A DNA stretch of 64,000 nucleotides from Prevotella sp. ne3005. GTDB taxonomy: Bacteria > Bacteroidota > Bacteroidia > Bacteroidales > Bacteroidaceae. This document shows positions 34,237-43,656 of this stretch, piece by piece. Positions within the stretch are counted from its first letter, which is position 1. Each line of letters starts with the position of its first letter. The notes below the pieces were generated by a model. It was not told where the DNA came from. It searched no databases and saw nothing but the letters and a program-made list of their open reading frames with translations. The stretch lies in NCBI RefSeq assembly GCF_900110085.1, contig NZ_FOCK01000001.1, positions 62,001 to 126,000 on the forward strand, in the 5' to 3' direction. Both the position numbers and the translations under genes were made by a program.

Positions 34237-35979
34237 TTATTTGAACTTGTAGGGAAGATCACCTTTTGCCCAGTTCGTTCCGTCACCCCAGCCGGGATTC
34301 TGCTCCAAAACACCTTCTGAAAGGGTTACCTGATCCTCAGGAATCTTAAAGAAGCCACCACCCGTTTCATTATAACGCTGCATGAAGTCGTTGGTAAACG
34401 CATACTCGCCAGGGATACCCTGATTCGTAATCTTGTTGCCCACCTGATTCTTCACTTTCTCCTGAACATCACCCCAACGGCGCAGGTCGTTCCAGCGCAA
34501 AGCCTCGAAGCAAAGCTCATAACGGCGTTCCTTCTTCAGATTGGTCAGGCTATACGGAATCTCAGGCAACTTGGCACGCTCACGGACAGCATTCATGCCA
34601 CTCTTGCCGTTGTAGATGGCCTTACCATCAGTCAACTCTGAGTGCATGAGCAACACATCAGCGAAGCGCAGCCATACAAGAGATTGTGTCAGACCCGTCT
34701 GACGGTTGTTCTCCGAGCCATAGAAGTAGCCATAGCTCAGCATACGCTGACCAGTCTCTGGATCAATGGCCTCACAGCCGATATATTTCTTTGCCAGCAA
34801 ATTGGTATTCTCCACCTCCTTGGCAGGATCGCCCTTATAATTAGGTATCTCAACGGCACGGTCGCAGATAGAACCTTCACGACGATAGTCGCCTGCATAG
34901 TCAGGATCGGCAGCCCAGTCTGTCCACAGTTTCTCACATACAGGGCCGTTCGAATAACCCTGAACAGAGAACGGGAAGGCATCGGCTGTGGTCTTACGCA
35001 GGCCATAGAACTCTACAATACGGTTGTGGCGCAATTGAGAGTCAGCACTCCAACCCGGCTTGTTCGACATCTTGATGGCAAACATGTTCTCCTTGTTCTC
35101 GTCGGTTTCCCAGTTCAGCCCATTATCAAGATCATACTTATAATCCCTTCCTGTATAGGGGTTCGTATATGGCCAGAGGTTACGCTGATCGGACACCAGG
35201 CCATAGCCGCTATTCTGAATACAATCCTCGAGCCAAGTGACGACCTGCTGCTTCGAAACGCTTCCACCTTCGGCCAGAGGCAGCTCCGACTTATTGTAGA
35301 AACCGGTATAGAACAGCCATACACGGGCCATCATACCTTCAGCTGTCCACTTCGACACACGGCCATCGCCAAAAGCAGGATACTTGGTGGATGGTGCAAT
35401 CTCGATAGAGGCCTTCAAGTCAGAAGCAATCTGGGCATACACCTCATCAGGAGTCGACTTGGGCAGATTCTCTGCTGCTGTGGTCAGTCGGATGGGCACA
35501 CCATTGAACACCTGAGCCAGATTAAAGTAGTACCAGGCACGGAGGAAATAAATCTCACACAACAGTTGGTTTTTCTTTTCAGGTGAGCTCCACTCCTTCA
35601 CATTATCGATGGTCTCTAAGGCACTATTGGCACGATTGATACCGGCATAACGCTGCTGCCAAAGCGGTTTCATCCAGTCTACATAAGAGTTCATCAGACG
35701 GTCGACACCCTGGGCACCTATATTACTCTGACTACCACCGCCCAGACGATCGTCAGAGGCGATATCGAAAATAAAGAAGGGGTCTTCCTCTGGATCAGCC
35801 AGATTTCTGTTCATCACGGAATAGATACCATTTACCATCTGAGTGGCATCCGTCTCGTTGATGGGGAAGTTCGACGTATCCTTCATCGTAAGGTTATCTG
35901 TGTCGAGGAAGTCGTCACAGGCTGCGAAGAGCATCACACACAGGGCTGATGCAACAAGATATTTGATTGTCGTTTTCAT
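34237..35979 (-). CDS. SusD/RagB-family outer-membrane lipoprotein
   Basis: 580 aa. Lipoprotein signal with lipid Cys21 (MLFAACDDF). The N-terminal SusD-like domain holds TPR-like helices (INRANSALETIDN, EIYFLRAWYYFNLAQVFNGV), and the C-terminal region has LVWLRFADVLLMHSEL and ERRYELCFEALRWNDLRRWG, standard for SusD. It caps the adjacent SusC transporter and captures a glycan or peptide at the cell surface. It lies 13 bp after the SusC gene. No carbohydrate-active enzyme or regulator gene is attached, so the substrate cannot be inferred from neighbours. Confidence 0.93.
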   Translation of the reverse strand: MKTTIKYLVASALCVMLFAACDDFLDTDNLTMKDTSNFPINETDATQMVNGIYSVMNRNLADPEEDPFFIFDIASDDRLGGGSQSNIGAQGVDRLMNSYVDWMKPLWQQRYAGINRANSALETIDNVKEWSSPEKKNQLLCEIYFLRAWYYFNLAQVFNGVPIRLTTAAENLPKSTPDEVYAQIASDLKASIEIAPSTKYPAFGDGRVSKWTAEGMMARVWLFYTGFYNKSELPLAEGGSVSKQQVVTWLEDCIQNSGYGLVSDQRNLWPYTNPYTGRDYKYDLDNGLNWETDENKENMFAIKMSNKPGWSADSQLRHNRIVEFYGLRKTTADAFPFSVQGYSNGPVCEKLWTDWAADPDYAGDYRREGSICDRAVEIPNYKGDPAKEVENTNLLAKKYIGCEAIDPETGQRMLSYGYFYGSENNRQTGLTQSLVWLRFADVLLMHSELTDGKAIYNGKSGMNAVRERAKLPEIPYSLTNLKKERRYELCFEALRWNDLRRWGDVQEKVKNQVGNKITNQGIPGEYAFTNDFMQRYNETGGGFFKIPEDQVTLSEGVLEQNPGWGDGTNWAKGDLPYKFK

Positions 35980-35992
35980 AACGCTTCAGAGA

Positions 35993-38900
35993 TTAAAAGT
36001 TGATGTTTAGACCCACCTGCCATGCACGGGAAGAGGGATAATAACCGCAGTCGATACCAGAAGCCCAGCTGGTTCCATTGCCAAAGCCCACCTCAGGATC
36101 CATACCTGAATAGCTAGTGAAGCAGAACATATTGCTGAGTGACACATAGAGACGGCATTTCTGCACAGGAAGCTTGGAATAGAGCTTCTTGAAATCGTAA
36201 CCGAAGGAGATGCGTGAAATCTTGAAGAAGTCGGCATCCTCGATCCAGACGCGAGAAATCTCAGACATATTTACGTTCTTACCGTCTGAGAAGCGCGGAT
36301 ATTTATTGGTGCTACCCTCGCCCGTCCAGTACTTGGTGTAGACATCCGTGCAATAGTTGTCATCAGGATGGTCGGAGAACTGACGATAGCTCTTAGCCAC
36401 CTGTTGGCCAAATGATCCATAACCGTTCAGAGCCAAGTCGAAACCCTTGTAGGCGATATTGATGTTCAGACCAACAGTCACATCAGGATTCGGGTCACCA
36501 ATCATAGTCTTGTCATCATCACCAGTATCAATCTTACCGTTACCATTGACATCTACAAACTTCACATCACCAGGCTGCAGCGACTCACCCTGCAGGGAAT
36601 TCTTCTTGTCACCACCGCAGTTACGGTTGATGTAGTCCTGCAGGTCAGCCTCGTTCTGGATGATGCCCTCCATGGCATAACCCCAGAAGTAACCGATAGG
36701 ATAACCCACCTGCAGACGATAGAGCTCAGCGGTATTCTGGGCAATGGCGTTTGATCCACCGTGGATGATACCCTCGGAGTTGGCCAGACGCGTTACCTCA
36801 TTCTTATTCTTCGAGAAGTTGGCTGTAATGCCATAGGTGAAGTCCTTGCCGATGCGGTCATTCCAAGACAACTGAATCTCAATACCTTTGTTTTGGATAT
36901 CACCACCATTGATATAAGGAGCACCAGTACCATAAAGGAGCAACATCGGAGCACGAACGAGCCAGTCCTTGGTGGTTTTGTTATACCAGTCGAAGGCCAA
37001 GCCCAGACGACTGTTCAGGAATCGGGCATCGAAACCTAAGTCAAGCTGCTCAGAAGTTTCCCACTTCACATCCTTGTTGGGAAGGATATTAGGATAGGCA
37101 CCAATGCCAGGATTATCCTTGCTGTCGAAATAGTAGGGATCGTCGAAGGCGATGGTTCCCACATACTGGAAGTTGGCAATGTTACAGTTACCGTTCTGTC
37201 CCCAGCTGGCACGGATTTTGAAGAAGTCAAGCCAGCTCTGGGTCTTCTCCATAAACTTTTCGTTGGTAATCACCCAACCTGCCGATACAGAGGGGAAATA
37301 ACCCCAGCGCTTGCCACGGGCGAAGTTTGAAGAGCCATCGGCACGAAGTACCAAAGAGAGCAGATAAGTCTCATTATAGTTGTAGTTGATACGCCCGAAG
37401 AATGATGACAAGGCACCTTGATCCTCTGGACTACCGCCGATAGAGGTATAGGCAGGATCAACCACGTTGGCATTGGCAATATAGGCATGATCGAAGGAGC
37501 CCGGGAAGAGAGAGTTGGAGTTGGTGACGCTGACACTGTTGCCATAACCCCACTTCTCAATAGACTGACCCAGCAGAGCGTCAATGTTATGTAGGCCGAA
37601 CGACTTCACATAGTTCAGAGTGTTCTCCAACGACCAGCGGATATTGTATGACTGGTTCTGACTCACATCATCGTTGGGGTTCGACTTCTTCGTGCTCAGC
37701 TCATAGACGGGCTTATAGCTGCGGCCTTCTCTGTGACGGTAGAGCCAACCAGCACTTGCACGGTAGGTAAGGCCTTTTATAGGCATGAACTCCAGGAAGA
37801 AGTTCGATTGCAGGCGCCAACCCTTGGTATAGCCATAACCCTCATCATACTTCATCGCTGCCAGAGGGTTAGACATCTCTGCGCTGAAATCCCACTGGTC
37901 GGCCACGATGTCCTTATATTCATAGAAGCCACCCTCATCATTATAGGCAGGCAATAACGGCGACATGGCCAATAGGTTGCGGATGCTGTTGCCATATATA
38001 CCACCAATCGATACACCTTGCTTATTCGTGGAAGAGAAGGTCACATTCTCTCCCACCTTCAGGATCTCACGACCTTTCTTTTTGATGAGTGTGTAGTCAG
38101 AGTTCAGGCGGACGGTATAGCGGTCATACTTCGGATCGGCAGGATAGCCGATGGTACCAGTCTGATGATACTTACTAAAACCAAGTGAGAAGCGCGATAC
38201 GTCGCTGCCACCCGTAATGTTCAGTGAGGCATTGTGCATTGGGGCATTATGGATGGTGGTCTCCTCCAGCCAATTCGTTCCATTCCAGGTGCCGTTCATG
38301 ATCTGAGCATACTGTTTCGGAATCAGTTTCTGCCAGTCATAAGTGGCCACGCCCTGAATTTCATAGGCCTTATCGTTGATTTCCATATACTGCTTGGCGT
38401 TCAGCGGTGTCACGTCGTTGGTATTAGGATTCTGCCAACCCAAGTAACCATCAAATGTCACCTGCACACGGCCAGCCTTACCCTTCTTGGTAGTTACCAG
38501 AATTACACCGTTAGAAGCACGGGCACCGTAAATGGCACTCGAGGCTGCATCTTTCAGCACATCGATACTCTCAATATCATTCGGAGAGATGTCGGTTATA
38601 GAACCGCCAGGAACTCCGTCAATGACATACAGCGGGGTGTTGGAACCTGCAGTACCCATACCACGGATTACCACTCGATAGCTTTCACCGGGTTGTCCTG
38701 AGTTCATCACGATGTTCATACCGGCAGCCTGACTCTGCAGGGCACCAAAGGCATCCACAGCATTCACCTCAGCAATCTTGTCGGACGTCACATGGACGGT
38801 AGAGCCGGTCACCAGTTTCTTACGCTGAGTACCATAACCCACTACCACCACATCGTTCAGGACCTCGGAGTCCTCCTCCATAACCACCTGAACGGTCTTT

Positions 38901-39211
38901 CCTGCTGTAGGCTTGACTGTCACGGTCTTATAACCGACATAAGAGATTTTCAGACTTGCGCCTCTGGCAATGGAGATGGTGAACGAGCCGTCAGGGCCTG
39001 TCAATGTACCATTACTTTGAGTGCCTGTTTCAATGACGCTTGCCCCGATGATCGGCTGATCACTCGTGTCGAGGACTACGCCTTTTACCTGTACAGAAGT
39101 TTTTGCTTGGGCAACAGCCTCAACTGCCATGGCCGGAACCACAGACATGGACGCTCCCAATAAAAAGACTCCCGCATAGATAGCAGAAAGAAATTTAGAA
39201 TAGTTGTACAT
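35993..39211 (-). CDS. SusC/RagA-family TonB-linked outer-membrane transporter
   Basis: 1072 aa. Signal region to about residue 33, carboxypeptidase-like domain (VQVKGVVLDTSDQPIIGASV), a TonB-box region ending VVVVGYGTQ, plug (NTPLYVIDGVPGGSITDISP, then NDIESIDVLKDAASSAIYG), and a long barrel with a C-terminal WQVGLNINF. It imports a bound ligand with TonB energy and works with SusD. A weak promoter is at 39325-39356 (TATATTTG with GTTG, N20), leaving a leader of about 100 nt. Part of an orphan SusCD pair. Confidence 0.94.
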   Translation of the reverse strand: MYNYSKFLSAIYAGVFLLGASMSVVPAMAVEAVAQAKTSVQVKGVVLDTSDQPIIGASVIETGTQSNGTLTGPDGSFTISIARGASLKISYVGYKTVTVKPTAGKTVQVVMEEDSEVLNDVVVVGYGTQRKKLVTGSTVHVTSDKIAEVNAVDAFGALQSQAAGMNIVMNSGQPGESYRVVIRGMGTAGSNTPLYVIDGVPGGSITDISPNDIESIDVLKDAASSAIYGARASNGVILVTTKKGKAGRVQVTFDGYLGWQNPNTNDVTPLNAKQYMEINDKAYEIQGVATYDWQKLIPKQYAQIMNGTWNGTNWLEETTIHNAPMHNASLNITGGSDVSRFSLGFSKYHQTGTIGYPADPKYDRYTVRLNSDYTLIKKKGREILKVGENVTFSSTNKQGVSIGGIYGNSIRNLLAMSPLLPAYNDEGGFYEYKDIVADQWDFSAEMSNPLAAMKYDEGYGYTKGWRLQSNFFLEFMPIKGLTYRASAGWLYRHREGRSYKPVYELSTKKSNPNDDVSQNQSYNIRWSLENTLNYVKSFGLHNIDALLGQSIEKWGYGNSVSVTNSNSLFPGSFDHAYIANANVVDPAYTSIGGSPEDQGALSSFFGRINYNYNETYLLSLVLRADGSSNFARGKRWGYFPSVSAGWVITNEKFMEKTQSWLDFFKIRASWGQNGNCNIANFQYVGTIAFDDPYYFDSKDNPGIGAYPNILPNKDVKWETSEQLDLGFDARFLNSRLGLAFDWYNKTTKDWLVRAPMLLLYGTGAPYINGGDIQNKGIEIQLSWNDRIGKDFTYGITANFSKNKNEVTRLANSEGIIHGGSNAIAQNTAELYRLQVGYPIGYFWGYAMEGIIQNEADLQDYINRNCGGDKKNSLQGESLQPGDVKFVDVNGNGKIDTGDDDKTMIGDPNPDVTVGLNINIAYKGFDLALNGYGSFGQQVAKSYRQFSDHPDDNYCTDVYTKYWTGEGSTNKYPRFSDGKNVNMSEISRVWIEDADFFKISRISFGYDFKKLYSKLPVQKCRLYVSLSNMFCFTSYSGMDPEVGFGNGTSWASGIDCGYYPSSRAWQVGLNINF

Positions 39212-39324
39212 AAAAAATTAATTAATTAGAATAGTAATATAGCCTAAGTGATCTCTTACTTAATGTTCTAGGCAAATTTTCCGTTTAGGGTTGATTAATT
39301 TAGCTTCCTTTTTCGATTACGTGG

Positions 39325-39356
39325 CAAATATACAATTATTCTTATAAACATGCAAC
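39325..39356 (-). promoter_or_regulatory. Putative promoter of the SusCD pair
   Basis: Minus strand GTTG (39353-39356), N20, TATATTTG (39325-39332). The -33 element deviates at one base from TTTG. Confidence 0.5.
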
Positions 39357-39430
39357 CCCTATTCTTTTTTTTATACGCAAAAAGCCCAATAATATAGACC
39401 GAGAATTCTAGTTTAACTATTTTTAAACAA

Positions 39431-39464
39431 ATAACAGCTGAAAGCACACACTTTCAGCTGTTAT
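39431..39464 (-). terminator. Hairpin downstream of guaA
   Basis: Perfect 14-bp arms ataacagctgaaag / ctttcagctgttat, loop of six, followed on the minus strand by ttgttta. The T run is short, so termination strength is uncertain. Confidence 0.6.
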
Positions 39465-39530
39465 CACGATCATTACACCTTATTATATATATTATAAGGC
39501 AATATCCATCTTAGGGGCAAAAAACTTCTT

Positions 39531-41141
39531 TCACTCCCATTCAATGGTAGCAGGCGGCTTGGAAGAGATATCGTAGCAAACGCGGTTGACGCCACGCACC
39601 TTGTTGATAATCTCATTCGACACCTTGGCCATGAACTCGTAGGGCAGATGGGCCCAGTCGGCAGTCATAGCATCGGTAGAAGTAACGGCACGCAAGGCAA
39701 CGGGATGCTCATAGGTGCGTTCATCGCCCATCACACCAACACTACGGACTGTACTCAAAAGGATAACTCCAGCCTGCCAGATTTGGTCGTAGAGCGAAAC
39801 CTCAATCTCGCCGTCCTGCATCTCTGCAGGGACTCCTGCAGCCAGCACCTTACGAGCTTCCTCGCCAGAGAGTTTTACCTTATAGTCGCGCAGTCCACGG
39901 ATATAGATGTCATCGGCATCCTGAAGGATACGAACCTTTTCGGGAGTGATATCACCCAGAATACGAACAGCAAGGCCAGGACCAGGGAAGGGATGACGGG
40001 TAATGAGATGCTCGGGCATACCCAACTGACGACCCACACGGCGCACTTCGTCCTTAAACAGCCACTTCAGCGGCTCACAAAGTTGCAGATGCATCTCCTT
40101 GGGCAGACCGCCAACATTATGATGGCTTTTGATGACCTTACCAGTAATGTTCAGCGACTCAATTCGATCGGGATAGATAGTGCCTTGAGCAAGCCATTTG
40201 GCATCGGTAATCTTCTTAGCTTCGGCATTGAACACCTCAACGAAATCACGGCCAATAATCTTACGTTTCTGTTCTGGATCGGTGACACCTGCCAAGTCAG
40301 CAAAGAATTTCTCAGAGGCATCGACTCCTATCACATTCAGGCCCAACACCTTGTAGTCGTCCATTACCTGACGAAACTCGTTCTTGCGGAGCATACCATG
40401 ATCAACAAAAATACACGTCAGATTCTTGCCAATGGCACGATTCAGCAACACGGCTGCCACTGAGGAATCGACACCGCCAGAGAGACCAAGGATTACGCGA
40501 TCCTGACCCAACTGTGCCTTGAGTTCTGCCACTGTGGAATCAACAAATGAAGCAGCACTCCACTCCTGACGCGAACCGCATATGTCAACCACGAAATTCT
40601 GAAGCAGCTGCTTGCCCTGAAGAGTATGGAATACCTCGGGGTGGAACTGCACGGCCCATACAGGCTGCGTAGTGCTGGCAAAAGCAGCATTGGTTACATC
40701 TGCAGTAGAGCCAATCACCTTGAAATCAGAGGGGATAGCGGTGATGGTATCACCATGGCTCATCCATACCTGCGAGTGCTGTTCAAAACCTTTAAAGAGG
40801 GGGTTCGTCGTGTCCACCGTCTGGAGATTAGCACGGCCATACTCACGACTGTCGGCCTTCTCAACCTTTCCTCCGAGAGTATGAGAGATGAACTGTGCGC
40901 CATAGCAGATTCCCAGTACAGGGATACGACCCACAAACTGCTCGAGATTAACCTTGAACGCCTCAGGGTCATGAACCGAGTAAGGCGAGCCACTCAGGAT
41001 GACTCCAATCACACTAGGGTCGTCCTTCGGGAACTTGTTGTAGGGCAGAATCTCGCAGAAGGTATCCAGTTCACGGACACGACGACCTATCAGCTGCGTG
41101 GTCTGAGAACCGAAATCTAAAATAATAATCTTCTGTGTCAT
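39531..41141 (-). CDS. guaA: GMP synthase (glutamine-hydrolysing)
   Basis: 536 aa from ATG 41141. Converts XMP to GMP using ATP and glutamine. The class I amidotransferase has Cys79 in LGICYGAQF and VQFHPEV; the ATP pyrophosphatase P-loop [10 protein letters not shown] follows, and the C-terminal dimer domain ends in [10 protein letters not shown]. Codons upstream to 41177 are open, but they are repeat-derived (ATTGAATATTGACC), so I do not extend. It follows the nucleotidyltransferase gene by 35 bp. Confidence 0.96.
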   Translation of the reverse strand: MTQKIIILDFGSQTTQLIGRRVRELDTFCEILPYNKFPKDDPSVIGVILSGSPYSVHDPEAFKVNLEQFVGRIPVLGICYGAQFISHTLGGKVEKADSREYGRANLQTVDTTNPLFKGFEQHSQVWMSHGDTITAIPSDFKVIGSTADVTNAAFASTTQPVWAVQFHPEVFHTLQGKQLLQNFVVDICGSRQEWSAASFVDSTVAELKAQLGQDRVILGLSGGVDSSVAAVLLNRAIGKNLTCIFVDHGMLRKNEFRQVMDDYKVLGLNVIGVDASEKFFADLAGVTDPEQKRKIIGRDFVEVFNAEAKKITDAKWLAQGTIYPDRIESLNITGKVIKSHHNVGGLPKEMHLQLCEPLKWLFKDEVRRVGRQLGMPEHLITRHPFPGPGLAVRILGDITPEKVRILQDADDIYIRGLRDYKVKLSGEEARKVLAAGVPAEMQDGEIEVSLYDQIWQAGVILLSTVRSVGVMGDERTYEHPVALRAVTSTDAMTADWAHLPYEFMAKVSNEIINKVRGVNRVCYDISSKPPATIEWE

Positions 41142-41176
41142 ACTTATTATATTAATTGAATATTGACCATTGAACA

Positions 41177-41878
41177 TTATAAGCCTTCTATGAAGGCTTC
41201 AGCATCTTGAAGTGTATCAAGCTTACCAACATCCATCAGCCTGAGATCCTTCGCTTCTACACCCTTAATGACATGGCTGGCACATGATTTCAGATAGAAA
41301 TCCATAATCGGGAATCGCTCCGGCCAGTCAGCCAACAACGGGGCTAGCGAGGGATGGAAAACGTGAATACCACTGAAAGCAAGCGGATGTCCCTCCCGGC
41401 CTTTCACCTCTCCGGTCTCAATGTTCTTCCAACCAACAAGGCGCATAGAGTCGTCGAACTGTAGATAGCGCTTCGTTGGACGGCTGCTGACGACCAACAG
41501 CGGCGTATCAACAGGAAGAGTGTTTAGGTCGAGATTACTCAAGATATCCACATTATGAATCAGTATCGGAGCCTCCGGATCAAAGTGCGGTAGGGCTTTC
41601 TTGATGCCGCCACCCGTTTCCAACAGCCCGCCAGTCTCATCGGATATACGAATATCAATACCAAAATTATTATTGGCCTGAAGATAGTCGATAATCTGCT
41701 GGGCAAAATGATGAACATTAACCACGATGCGCTCATAACCAGCAGCCTTCAGCTTCATGATAACATGCCAAAGCAAAGGCTGTCCTCCTACCCTCACGAG
41801 TGCTTTCGGCATCGTGTTTGTCAGGGGTTTCAGTCTCGTACCGAGCCCTGCGGCAAATATCATCGCCTGTTTCATCAT
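41177..41878 (-). CDS. NDP-sugar nucleotidyltransferase, MurU-like
   Basis: 233 aa (M at 41878 or 41875). [20 protein letters not shown] is the nucleotidyltransferase signature, with [10 protein letters not shown] the metal-binding block. Its best analogy is MurU, the MurNAc-1-phosphate uridylyltransferase of cell-wall recycling, since the gene upstream encodes an AmgK-like kinase. Other sugar-1-phosphate substrates cannot be excluded. It starts 15 bp downstream of tRNA-Val on the same strand, so the message is probably cut from the tRNA transcript. A reading frame to 41929 enters the tRNA and is not used. Confidence 0.8.
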   Translation of the reverse strand: MMKQAMIFAAGLGTRLKPLTNTMPKALVRVGGQPLLWHVIMKLKAAGYERIVVNVHHFAQQIIDYLQANNNFGIDIRISDETGGLLETGGGIKKALPHFDPEAPILIHNVDILSNLDLNTLPVDTPLLVVSSRPTKRYLQFDDSMRLVGWKNIETGEVKGREGHPLAFSGIHVFHPSLAPLLADWPERFPIMDFYLKSCASHVIKGVEAKDLRLMDVGKLDTLQDAEAFIEGL

Positions 41879-41892
41879 TTTTCGGAGAGAAG

Positions 41893-41966
41893 TGTCGACA
41901 GTTGGATTCGGACCAACGACCCCCACCATGTCAAGGTGATACTCTAACCAGCTGAGCTATGCCGAC
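41893..41966 (-). tRNA. tRNA-Val (GAC)
   Basis: 74 nt on the minus strand. Acceptor gtcggca / tgtcgac (one G-U), D arm gctc...gagt, anticodon loop ttgacat with anticodon GAC between tcacc and ggtgg, T arm gttgg-tccgaat-ccaac, discriminator A. The 3' CCA is not encoded. A promoter element (TACCTTTG, 41979-41986) lies just upstream. Confidence 0.95.
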
Positions 41967-41978
41967 GAAATTCGGATG

Positions 41979-42010
41979 CAAAGGTAATGCTTTTTTTTCA
42001 CCCATGCAAG
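41979..42010 (-). promoter_or_regulatory. Promoter of tRNA-Val and the murU-like gene
   Basis: Minus strand CTTG (42007-42010), N20, TACCTTTG (41979-41986). It precedes the tRNA by 12 bp; no further promoter is seen before the nucleotidyltransferase. Confidence 0.6.
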
Positions 42011-42047
42011 GAATTACCCAATTATTTTAAGGCACACCGATTTTTTC

Positions 42048-43595
42048 TTATAACTTGGCCTCAAGGGTCTGGGTGATGTTCTGCTCACGATGACAGATGC
42101 GGACCTCAATGCCAAATTTCTCATGAATATGTTCGGCGAGGTGTTGGGCTGAATAGACGCTGCGGTGCTGACCACCAGTACAGCCAAAGGAGAACATCAG
42201 CGAGGTAAAGCCACGCTGGATGTAGCGGCGCACATGGGCATCAGCCAACTTATAGACACTATCGAGGAAGGTCAGTATCTCACCATCGTCTTCAAGGAAA
42301 CGGATGACAGGCTCGTCAAGACCCGTCAGTTTCTTATAGGGTTCATAACGGCCAGGGTTGTGGGTAGAACGGCAGTCAAAGACATAGCCGCCACCATTGC
42401 CACTCTCGTCCTGAGGAATGCCTTTTCCGTAGGAGAAACTGAATACTCTCACCACCAGCGGACCTTGGGCATCATATTTCGAGAAGGTGGCTGGACCATC
42501 CTGAGGATGAGCTTTATAGGGATTCAGATCTGTCGTCTTATAGCCATCGGCTCGACTGGCCATCGTCTCAATCTGAGCAAACTGAGGCAACTCGGTGAGC
42601 TGTCGCAGAATATCCATCAGATAGGGATAATGGAAAGAGGAAGAGGTGGCCAGCAGTTCACGAAGGTTCTGAATGGCAGGGGGGATGCTCTCTATGAAAT
42701 GTTTCTTCTGTTCGAAATAGCCCCTGAATCCATAGGCTCCAAGAACCTGCAGAGTACGGAAGAGTACAAAGAGAGACAGTCGGTTGACGAAATGGCGCAC
42801 AGGCGGCACTTCGGTATAGTTCTTCAGAGAGTTATAGTATTCATAGACCAATTCCCTGCGCAGTTTGTGGGGATAGCGGGCCGAAGCCTGCCATAGGAAC
42901 GAAGCCAAGTCATAATAGAAGGGGCCCTTACGACCTCCCTGATAGTCAATAAACCATGGATTACCTTCGTGGTCAAGCATCACATTACGTGCTTGGAAAT
43001 CACGGTAGAGGAAACACTCGCCGATAGTATAGGTGTCATTCGTCAGATCCTTTGCAAAAAGGCGGAAATCGGCTTCCAATTTCAGTTCATGGAAATCAAG
43101 CTCAGTAGCCTTCAGAAAACAGTACTTGAAATAGTTCAAGTCAAACAGCACGCTGTCGACATTAAACTCTGCCTGAGGGTAACAATTGGAAAAGTCAAGT
43201 TCTTGCGCTCCCCGAATCTGGATATTAGGAAGTTCGCGAATAGTGCGCTTCAAGAGGTCCTGTTCTTTCAACGTATAGCGTCCGCCAGCCTCACGTCCAC
43301 CACGAATGGCATCAAAGAGCGACATGCTACCAAGGTCTGTTTGCAGATAACGTAATTGATCCTCGCTGGAAGCCAGGACAGTCGGAACAGGAAGTTTCCA
43401 TCGGTTAAAATGCTCCGTCAGATAGATAAAGGCATGATCCTCATCACGGCTGGTACCAATGACCCCTACCACTGTCTGGCCTTCATTATCGGTCAGGCGG
43501 AAATAGGTACGATTACTTCCTCCTCCAGGAATCTGCTGAACATTAGCCGGTTCAGCTCCTTTCCATTCTCTATAGAGATCTATAAGTTTCTGCAT
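42048..43595 (-). CDS. AmgK-like sugar kinase fused to RapZ C-terminal domain
   Basis: 515 aa. Residues about 1-340 are an aminoglycoside-phosphotransferase fold: IPGGGSNRTYFRL (nucleotide loop), FLYRDFQARNVML (catalytic loop, Tyr where His is common, Asp and Asn kept) and FIDYQGGRKGPFYYDLASF (metal loop). This matches AmgK, the anomeric MurNAc/GlcNAc kinase. Residues about 380-515 match the C-terminal domain of RapZ: VRVFSFSYGKGIP, VFDCRSTHNPGRYEPYKKLT and MFSFGCTGGQHRSVYSAQHL. In Escherichia coli that domain senses glucosamine-6-phosphate. The fusion suggests kinase activity tied to amino-sugar level. Leaderless promoter: TACCTTTG at 43604-43611, eight bases from the ATG. Confidence 0.82.
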   Translation of the reverse strand: MQKLIDLYREWKGAEPANVQQIPGGGSNRTYFRLTDNEGQTVVGVIGTSRDEDHAFIYLTEHFNRWKLPVPTVLASSEDQLRYLQTDLGSMSLFDAIRGGREAGGRYTLKEQDLLKRTIRELPNIQIRGAQELDFSNCYPQAEFNVDSVLFDLNYFKYCFLKATELDFHELKLEADFRLFAKDLTNDTYTIGECFLYRDFQARNVMLDHEGNPWFIDYQGGRKGPFYYDLASFLWQASARYPHKLRRELVYEYYNSLKNYTEVPPVRHFVNRLSLFVLFRTLQVLGAYGFRGYFEQKKHFIESIPPAIQNLRELLATSSSFHYPYLMDILRQLTELPQFAQIETMASRADGYKTTDLNPYKAHPQDGPATFSKYDAQGPLVVRVFSFSYGKGIPQDESGNGGGYVFDCRSTHNPGRYEPYKKLTGLDEPVIRFLEDDGEILTFLDSVYKLADAHVRRYIQRGFTSLMFSFGCTGGQHRSVYSAQHLAEHIHEKFGIEVRICHREQNITQTLEAKL

Positions 43596-43656
43596 AACGA
43601 CTGCAAAGGTAGTTCTTTTAATTGAGAATTAATAATAGGAAATTGAAAATTAACAA

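Larger units (their letters stand above)
39212..39530. other. Intergenic region between the SusC gene and guaA
   Basis: Holds the SusC promoter and leader, a perfect 14-bp hairpin (39431-39464), and a ccttat...ataagg palindrome at about 39478-39499. No open frame of note. Confidence 0.6.

Noticed and set aside
41879..41929. Upstream extension of the murU-like gene
   Set aside because: Would translate part of tRNA-Val; the conserved start is at 41878 or 41875.
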